Assembly (NCBI GenBank): GCA_038030265.1
Contig: CM075938.1
Coordinates: 55,855,189-55,919,188, forward strand
Length of the DNA stretch: 64,000 nucleotides
Direction of reading: 5' to 3'
DNA from: Corythucha ciliata
Lineage: Eukaryota; Arthropoda; Insecta; Hemiptera; Tingidae
In this document: one piece after another, positions 58,508 to 64,000 of the stretch
How the letters are laid out: each line of letters begins with the position of its first letter
Position numbering within the stretch: the first letter of the stretch is position 1
Made by a program: the position numbers and the translations under genes
Notes under the pieces: model-generated
Told to the model about the DNA's origin: nothing
Databases searched by the model: none
The model's input: only the letters and a program-made list of their open reading frames with translations

Positions 58508-58755
58508 GTGCCTTTCCAGGCATCAAGCCAGTGCGGGAAGAAGGCACAATCCTGGTTACTTCGTAGAAATCTACATTCTCATGTCAACTTAATGAAGGAT
58601 TTAAGAGACGACGTCGAAGAGTGGAGAAGTTACGTCCGAATGGACATAGACGCTTATTCTGAGTTATTGCGGTTAGTTACTCCTTTAATTGAGCGTGAGG
58701 ACACAGTATAAAGCGAGAGAGTATCACAGTATCACTGGACCTCAACGTTTTGGAC
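58508..58755 (+). pseudogene. PIF/Harbinger transposase, N-terminal fragment
   Basis: The frame reads SWLLRRNLHSHVNLMKDLRD then EEWRSYVRMDIDAYSELLRL and VTPLIEREDTV, which fits the region before the DDE nuclease in HARBI1-like transposases (the F.RM....F..LL..V.P.I...DT signature). It hits TAA at 58709-58711, but a +1 frame continues KRESITVSLDLNV, the expected next block, so one frameshift broke it. The nuclease domain is missing and an inverted-repeat MITE starts 26 bp later. Not functional. Confidence 0.65.
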
Positions 58756-58780
58756 TGAAGAAAAAGCTGAGGAAAGAATG

Positions 58781-58969
58781 AAGGCCGGCCACACGCTCAA
58801 GCTTGCGCGAGAGAAAGCTTGATACTTGACGTGAATTCTTTCAAGCCTTCAAGCCGCGCCTGAGGCTTGAAGGAGCTTCAGTTTTGCCGTCCACACGCTC
58901 AAACTTTACGTAGGGAAAGACTGATTCGAGCTTTCCGTAGGGAAAGCTTGACCGTGTAGCCGGGCCTTA
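58781..58969. mobile_element. 189-bp MITE related to the Harbinger-like ends
   Basis: AAGGCCGGCCACACGCTCAA then GCTTGCGCGAGAGAAAGCTT is mirrored by the inverse of AAGGCCCGGCTACACGGTCA then AGCTTTCCC at the right. Internal CTTCAAGCC / GGCTTGAAGG pairs add further hairpins. Ends match 54151-54170. Confidence 0.65.
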
Positions 58970-61960
58970 AAACCTTTTATGGACCCTTCCGCTCTAGCAT
59001 GGAGTTCTTGGAGCGAAATAGGTTGGTTTTCAAGTTCAAATGACCGCGCGCGGAGAATAACGAATAGTCGAATTTCTATTAGAACCTAGCCGTTTTGCCC
59101 ACTTAAAATTGCCAAATTCGGAGCATACAGTGGCCAAACCAGAAATCGCCCCGGGAGGGGCTAAACCGGCTATTGATAGTGGAGGTAATTTTGGTAGGAC
59201 GGGAAGGGGCAAATTGAATGCATATAAACATATTATGATTTCCCCTCGAACAATCAGACTCTCTAATAGTGGTGACGAGGAGGAAGTTTTCCGGTTTACG
59301 AAATTTTAGAAAATTCTTGATTTTATTGAGTCTGATACGCTCAAGAGGCATGAAAATGAACACGAAAGGGAGAGATTTTTTTTTTTCCTATTCTTTATAC
59401 TCCGCATCAACGCTTTCCTTCTTTCCTTTCCGTCTTATATGAGCGCCTTCATGAAGAGCCTATCGATGACGGTCATCTTTATAGCCCCGGCGGCCTGCGG
59501 GCCCATTATTTAGCTGGGCAATGGCTCACGCCAGATACCAGATACTCCCCATTGTCTGTATAAATGCTCCCCAGACACGGTTCAAGCGCCCTTTTACTTT
59601 TTTCTTGTTCTTTTTCCTCCCCCTTTGGTTGCTGGAAACTCGGATAAAATATTAACGTTCGAAAATCACGTTCATTCATCGCTTTCCCTTCGCCTCACCC
59701 TTCTCTCATCTTCTTTCGAACTCCAGTGTTTAGTAAGCACTCGCTCTCTAAACAATTTTAGTCGCCGCCTCTTTAAATTCGCATTCACACAACCTTACAT
59801 CCCCGTTGCGTCTTATAAATAATGAGCGACCGAAAAAACTGTGTAAGACAAAATCGATAAGGATTTATTCAATTGGTTTATGTCGTTGTGGCCTCAGATG
59901 GAAACCCTCCCGTAATCCCAAAAGTTCACGGGGATGTGCACTTGATTGAATCGGCAGTCGAAGGAAGGAGTCTCTTAGTATGATGGCTAAGAATTGGTGG
60001 CTCTGAAGTAGTGGGGGAGGGGGTAAAAGGACTTCTCTCAAGACGATAAAGTTGGGAACTACGGTTTCAAGTTATAGCTTTCGAATAATTACGAACAACT
60101 TATAAAGTTGAAAGGAGAGGGGAAGGGGACTTCTATTTAAGGGCACTGACTGATTCACGATGTCAAAAGACCGGAATTATTAATTTAGGAAGTTCCGTTC
60201 TCCTTTGGAGATTGAGAAAAGAAGGAATGGATATCGAAATTAAATTTAACCTGTGCAGTACCCATATAAGAAAAATTCTTAATCATTTTCGCTAAATCCT
60301 ATCAATCATTGGAGGAGTAAAATGATTAACTGACGTTGTTATTAAAATAATAACAACTCGTTCAAATAATAGAGAGAAGTGGTATTGTACAGAAAGGAAA
60401 GATCTACACAACTGCCAGTTTTGGCGAGTGTGGGTAGGAACCGGCGGGATGGAGAGCTTTCAAATGTTTACCTGCCGAGTCGGCAGTTGAGAACAGAAAT
60501 TCCTCTTCCTCCTCCCTCAATTAATCCTCCGAAGGGGCACCACGGGAGAGTTTTCATCTCCTCTCCGGTTTGGGTTAATTACTTCAATTTTAACGGGCAG
60601 AACAAAGTGTTTAAAGGGTGGTGAAAGGAGTAGACAAAGAGGAGAGGGGGGCTCTTCTCGTGCGTTCATAATTTAAATGCCACAAAATTCAACTTGCCAA
60701 CCATTTGACTTCCCCCCTTCCTGTTCGGTTATTTATTCTCCATTAAAGCTTTCGCCGCAGATTTTTTCATGAATTCACTCCTTTCTGCTCAAACAAGGGA
60801 AATCCTTTTGGTAGTCAATGACTTGAAGGGCATAGATTGGTCAATATTTGTCGATTGTTCGGTTTATAAAGACAATTTACCCCAACCCGCACCCATCCGA
60901 GAACTTAGGTCACAGAGATTCAAAGACATGTTTCAAATAAGAGACACGCTTCAATTACAAGACATGTTTGAATTACCTTCACTGTAATCGTTTGGGAACT
61001 AAGGGGATTTCAACGGATATTCATGCAATAAAGTTGAAAGTTGTGACTGAGAAGAATCTTCCCCTTTGAGGCGTTGAATACATTTAAAAGTTCATCCGAT
61101 TTGTAAACACACTTATGAACCACGCACTCCGGGCGTTACGGAACCTGTTCTATATAGGGAATTATAATGAGACCTTTACGGGGTGTCATTTTACCCCGTG
61201 AAAAATGACTTCACCGGGACACCTCACCTGCTGTGAACTTGAGGGCGCGATTAAAGGCCCTTTCACTTCGCGCCAGTACAAGTGAAAAAAAGTCCCCATT
61301 GAACCGCATCTGCCATTTTTTTTTACTATGTCGTAAGTGGCACCCCACCACATCTTCTTTGTTAGATGGAGAAAAAGGGGTGGAGGAGTTGCAGTGAGGA
61401 TTTCTAGTGAAACCGATCACCAAACTGCACGTTTCGCAAGTACGGATCTATGGGATGGGCGATCGATCACGTAAGAGCCTTGTTGATGAAACTTGTTGAT
61501 GATGAGATGACATTGGTCGGAGCAGGGGCTGCATATCTCTCTGGTTGAATCAGTTTTGAAACGTACCGAAAATTAATCATAGGTGTGCGGGGAAGGGATT
61601 TGTACCCTAAATAGCCGCACCTGCCCCATATCCTCTCCGAGAAAGCCAACTTCGATTGTTGACATTCACAACTTACAAGTACTTTTGTCAGCTACGGCTG
61701 TTCTCTGAGCGCCTCGGCCGATCCTCCGTAGGGCGTCGATTTTTTTTTTTCAGACTCGTTAAAAATTTCCCTACGAGGTGTAAGGAAGGGTGCTGGGTTG
61801 AGAACAGGGGTTTAGGGGAACTTGGTCATTTTGAAGAGCCAAAACATCAAAAGTAATATTTGGAGAGTTTTCAGTAGACATTCAAACACTGAAGATGCCG
61901 AACAGGCGAAACCAGTTTGTCTTGGACACTCCTTGACAAGGTATGACTGACAACGTAGGC
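58970..61960. other. Repeat-poor intergenic stretch, no gene recognised
   Basis: No domain or delimited element was seen. Short open frames (for example around 60379-60624) lack any recognisable motif. Confidence 0.35.
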
Positions 61961-61964
61961 AACG

Positions 61965-62088
61965 TAATACTTGGAGAGTTGAACCAGTAAAATTGGTTTT
62001 GTGAGTGAGCTAATCCCGCGGAAATTTTTTTTGAAAGTCAAAGCCACGGAATTTATTTCTTGAAGAGCCAAATCCGGGAAGCTGGATT
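61965..62088 (-). repeat. Short type A block, reverse orientation
   Basis: Four units (AGTAAAATTGGTTTTGTGAG, GCCACGGAATTTATTTCTTG, GAGCCAAATCCGGGAAGCTG). It ends directly at the MITE beginning near 62091. Confidence 0.55.
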
Positions 62089-62090
62089 TG

Positions 62091-62221
62091 TTAGCCCTAA
62101 TTACACCAACCGAGTGGCCAGGCCAAGACCGGCAGAGTACTGCGTACTGCGTCGGTGGTGATTACTCGGACGAGTGCACTGTCTGGGCCGAGCACTCGGT
62201 ACTTGTAATTGGGCCTTTAGT
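62091..62221. mobile_element. ~130-bp MITE with inverted ends
   Basis: TAGCCCTAATTACACCAACC then GAGTGGCC is mirrored by the inverse of AAAGGCCCAATTACAAGTAC then CGAGTGCTCGGCCC. No unambiguous target duplication. Confidence 0.65.
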
Positions 62222-63340
62222 TTCGTATACATTCTCATCATAAACGAAATGTTCGTATGAGTGTTTTGATGGCCTGCTGCCGGAGCTCCCCATCTCTTCG
62301 TAGCTCTATTCCGCATCGAGCAAAATTAGTTTTTCCTGTTTTCTTGTTCAAACAAGAATCAGGGGTAATAGTGGATTAGTTTCTTCGCCAATTAGCATAA
62401 ACAATTCCCTTGAGAGATACCCATCGTTATACGCCGGAGAAATTGAATTAACTATGTTTGAAAGGCACCCGGTCGAATCAGTAAAGGGTTGAGCGATCTT
62501 TAAACCCTTTACCATGAACTCGCATCCGGGGAAATTCCCGAGTTTAAAATCAGGAGCGTTTGCGGGTTAGGGGTGAGTATACACTTAATTAAATAGATGG
62601 TCTTTGTTTTGAGGGATAAAGGCTTAACGCTTGTTAACCTTGTAAATATTTGACGAAATGCTTCGAGGAATTATTTACACGGCGAAAGGTTTTTCCGCTT
62701 TTCCACGTGTCACTGAGCATCACAGCAAGGGCCAGGGCGATATTTGAAACGGTAATTATCGACTCTCCATTCACTACTTTTACCTGGTCGGGTGAATGGG
62801 AGGGAGGGGCGATATTTCTCGGAAAAAGGGTGCATTTTCCTAATACCTTCGAAGTCCATCACCGTCTTCACCCCGCGGACCAGCTATACCGCCACTATCG
62901 TGACTGGTGGAACCCTCTGCCTCACTCTGTAATAGCCGAGTAATTGTGTAATTCAGGAAGAGGAGTGACTATGTGTGCAGCATGGAATTACTCGAGACAA
63001 TTGAGGGTTGATTGCTAACGAGAAAGAGAGAGCACGAGGGAGTCAGTTGGGGTGCCTTCGCGATTGTTCTGAACTCGAATTCGAGCTTCGCACCGATTAA
63101 AACTATTCAACCAGTGTAGAGATAGGGATCAATAGGTGACATAGTTGACAATTAAATCGAACAATGAATAAAAAAAACACAATTAAAACAAAAAGTAATA
63201 CCTTATTCCTGAACTATTTTGTTGCTATGTGGCAACCGAACTCGCTTCTAAGGCCTGGGAGGATCCACGGAGGCTGAAAATGGGAAGACTTATAATTTCA
63301 AAACCCAAAGAATAGGAATGATTCCTCGAATAATAAAATT
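62222..63340. other. Intergenic stretch, nothing recognised
   Basis: No coding similarity or delimited repeat was seen. Confidence 0.35.
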
Positions 63341-63885
63341 ATAGTCCGGGAGCCCACCGTATGAAAGATCCCGGTCATTTGATCGTGTTTGGCACCTGCT
63401 CAGACGTTTTCTATGGTCTATAGGAGATGACACTTCTGAGATCGCCAGAAATTTGCCGTGGGACAGGGGCTGACAACAGAGCTAGCTGTGGGCAAACACA
63501 CCTTTGGGCTGCTTGAAAACGGCTGGCAAGTGTAAAAATTAGTTCTTCACAAAAAATAAACTAGAAAACTACCACCGCTATCCAATTTCGAATGAAACCC
63601 TGGCAGAGAGCCTCGAAATTTCACATTTTCTATAGATCGCTGACGGCGTTATCTACGGCCAAATTGGATGGCGTTGTTGATTTCGTAACGTATTGGACGT
63701 GGGAAACAAATTTTTACTCTCGCCAGTCGTTTTCAAAGCACCCGAGGGTGTGTTCGTCAACAGCTAGCTCTGCTGTGAGCCCCTGTCCCACGGAAAATTT
63801 CTGGCGATCTCAGAAGTGTCATCTCCTAGACCGCCAGACACGATCAAATGACCCGGATTTTTCATACGGTGGGCTCCTGGACTAT
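63341..63885. mobile_element. 545-bp palindromic element with ~200-bp arms
   Basis: ATAGTCCGGGAGCCCACCGT at 63341 is mirrored at the right end. Arms share TCATTTGATCGTGT, GAGATGACACTTCTGAGATC and GTGGGACAGGGGCT in inverse order over about 200 bp. The right arm lacks the ~20 bp (CTGCTCAGACGTTTTCTATG) of the left arm near 63403-63422. The centre (about 63550-63690) is unpaired. No coding capacity. Confidence 0.8.
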
Positions 63886-64000
63886 TAAGTTAAGAGAAGG
63901 GTAGGGGGGGGGTTTCAGCCTAACTTTGTTCCTTACCTGATCATCCGTGGGATATGGCTTCATTAAGCAGATGAACTGAACGTTCAATTTGTCCGTGCTA

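Overview
The window looks like nuclear DNA of an arthropod, most likely an insect. The evidence is one intact gene for a large-Maf bZIP factor with insect traffic-jam-like ends, and a mobile-element load (I/jockey-type LINE, tRNA-derived SINEs, hAT-, mariner-, piggyBac- and PIF/Harbinger-type fragments) typical of arthropods. The DNA is AT-rich and has many 8-14 nt G or C homopolymers. There are no operons, no ribosome-binding-site-led ORFs and no dense coding. A hemipteran is a guess I cannot test here.

The only protein gene I would annotate as functional is the single-exon large-Maf gene (traffic jam / maf) on the minus strand at 46504-47538. A T20 tract ending in AG upstream and a strong GTGAGC donor just past the stop suggest UTR introns. 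An AT-rich stretch below it is the likely 3' UTR.

Everything else is intergenic or repeat-derived. 1-7 kb: mostly featureless DNA plus one array and one MITE. 7.2-13.1 kb: a nested stack, in which a degenerate LINE with target duplication sits in a ~31-bp tandem array, which sits in a 5.06-kb element with hAT-like ends. 16.7-24 kb: a second family of ~30-bp degenerate repeats (type B) interrupted by two SINEs, MITEs, a two-layer palindrome and a mariner-like transposase remnant. 27.2-35.4 kb: a nest of large palindromes whose insertion order can be read from target duplications. 31.7-33.0 kb: a third ~30-bp array family (type C). 37.5-43.8 and 45-49.6 kb: repeat-poor DNA around the Maf gene. 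49.6-50.9 and 55.6-57.7 kb: two copies of a non-autonomous hAT-like element that carries the type A array as cargo. 54-59 kb: PIF/Harbinger-type fragments. 63.3-63.9 kb: a last palindromic element.

The most unusual signal is twofold. First, three families of very degenerate ~30-bp repeats cover roughly a tenth of the window, and the A family is repeatedly packaged between hAT-like termini. Second, palindromic elements are nested inside one another so cleanly that removing each insert with one target copy restores the symmetry of its host. All repeat boundaries were read by eye. Identities and periods are estimates unless exact positions are given.
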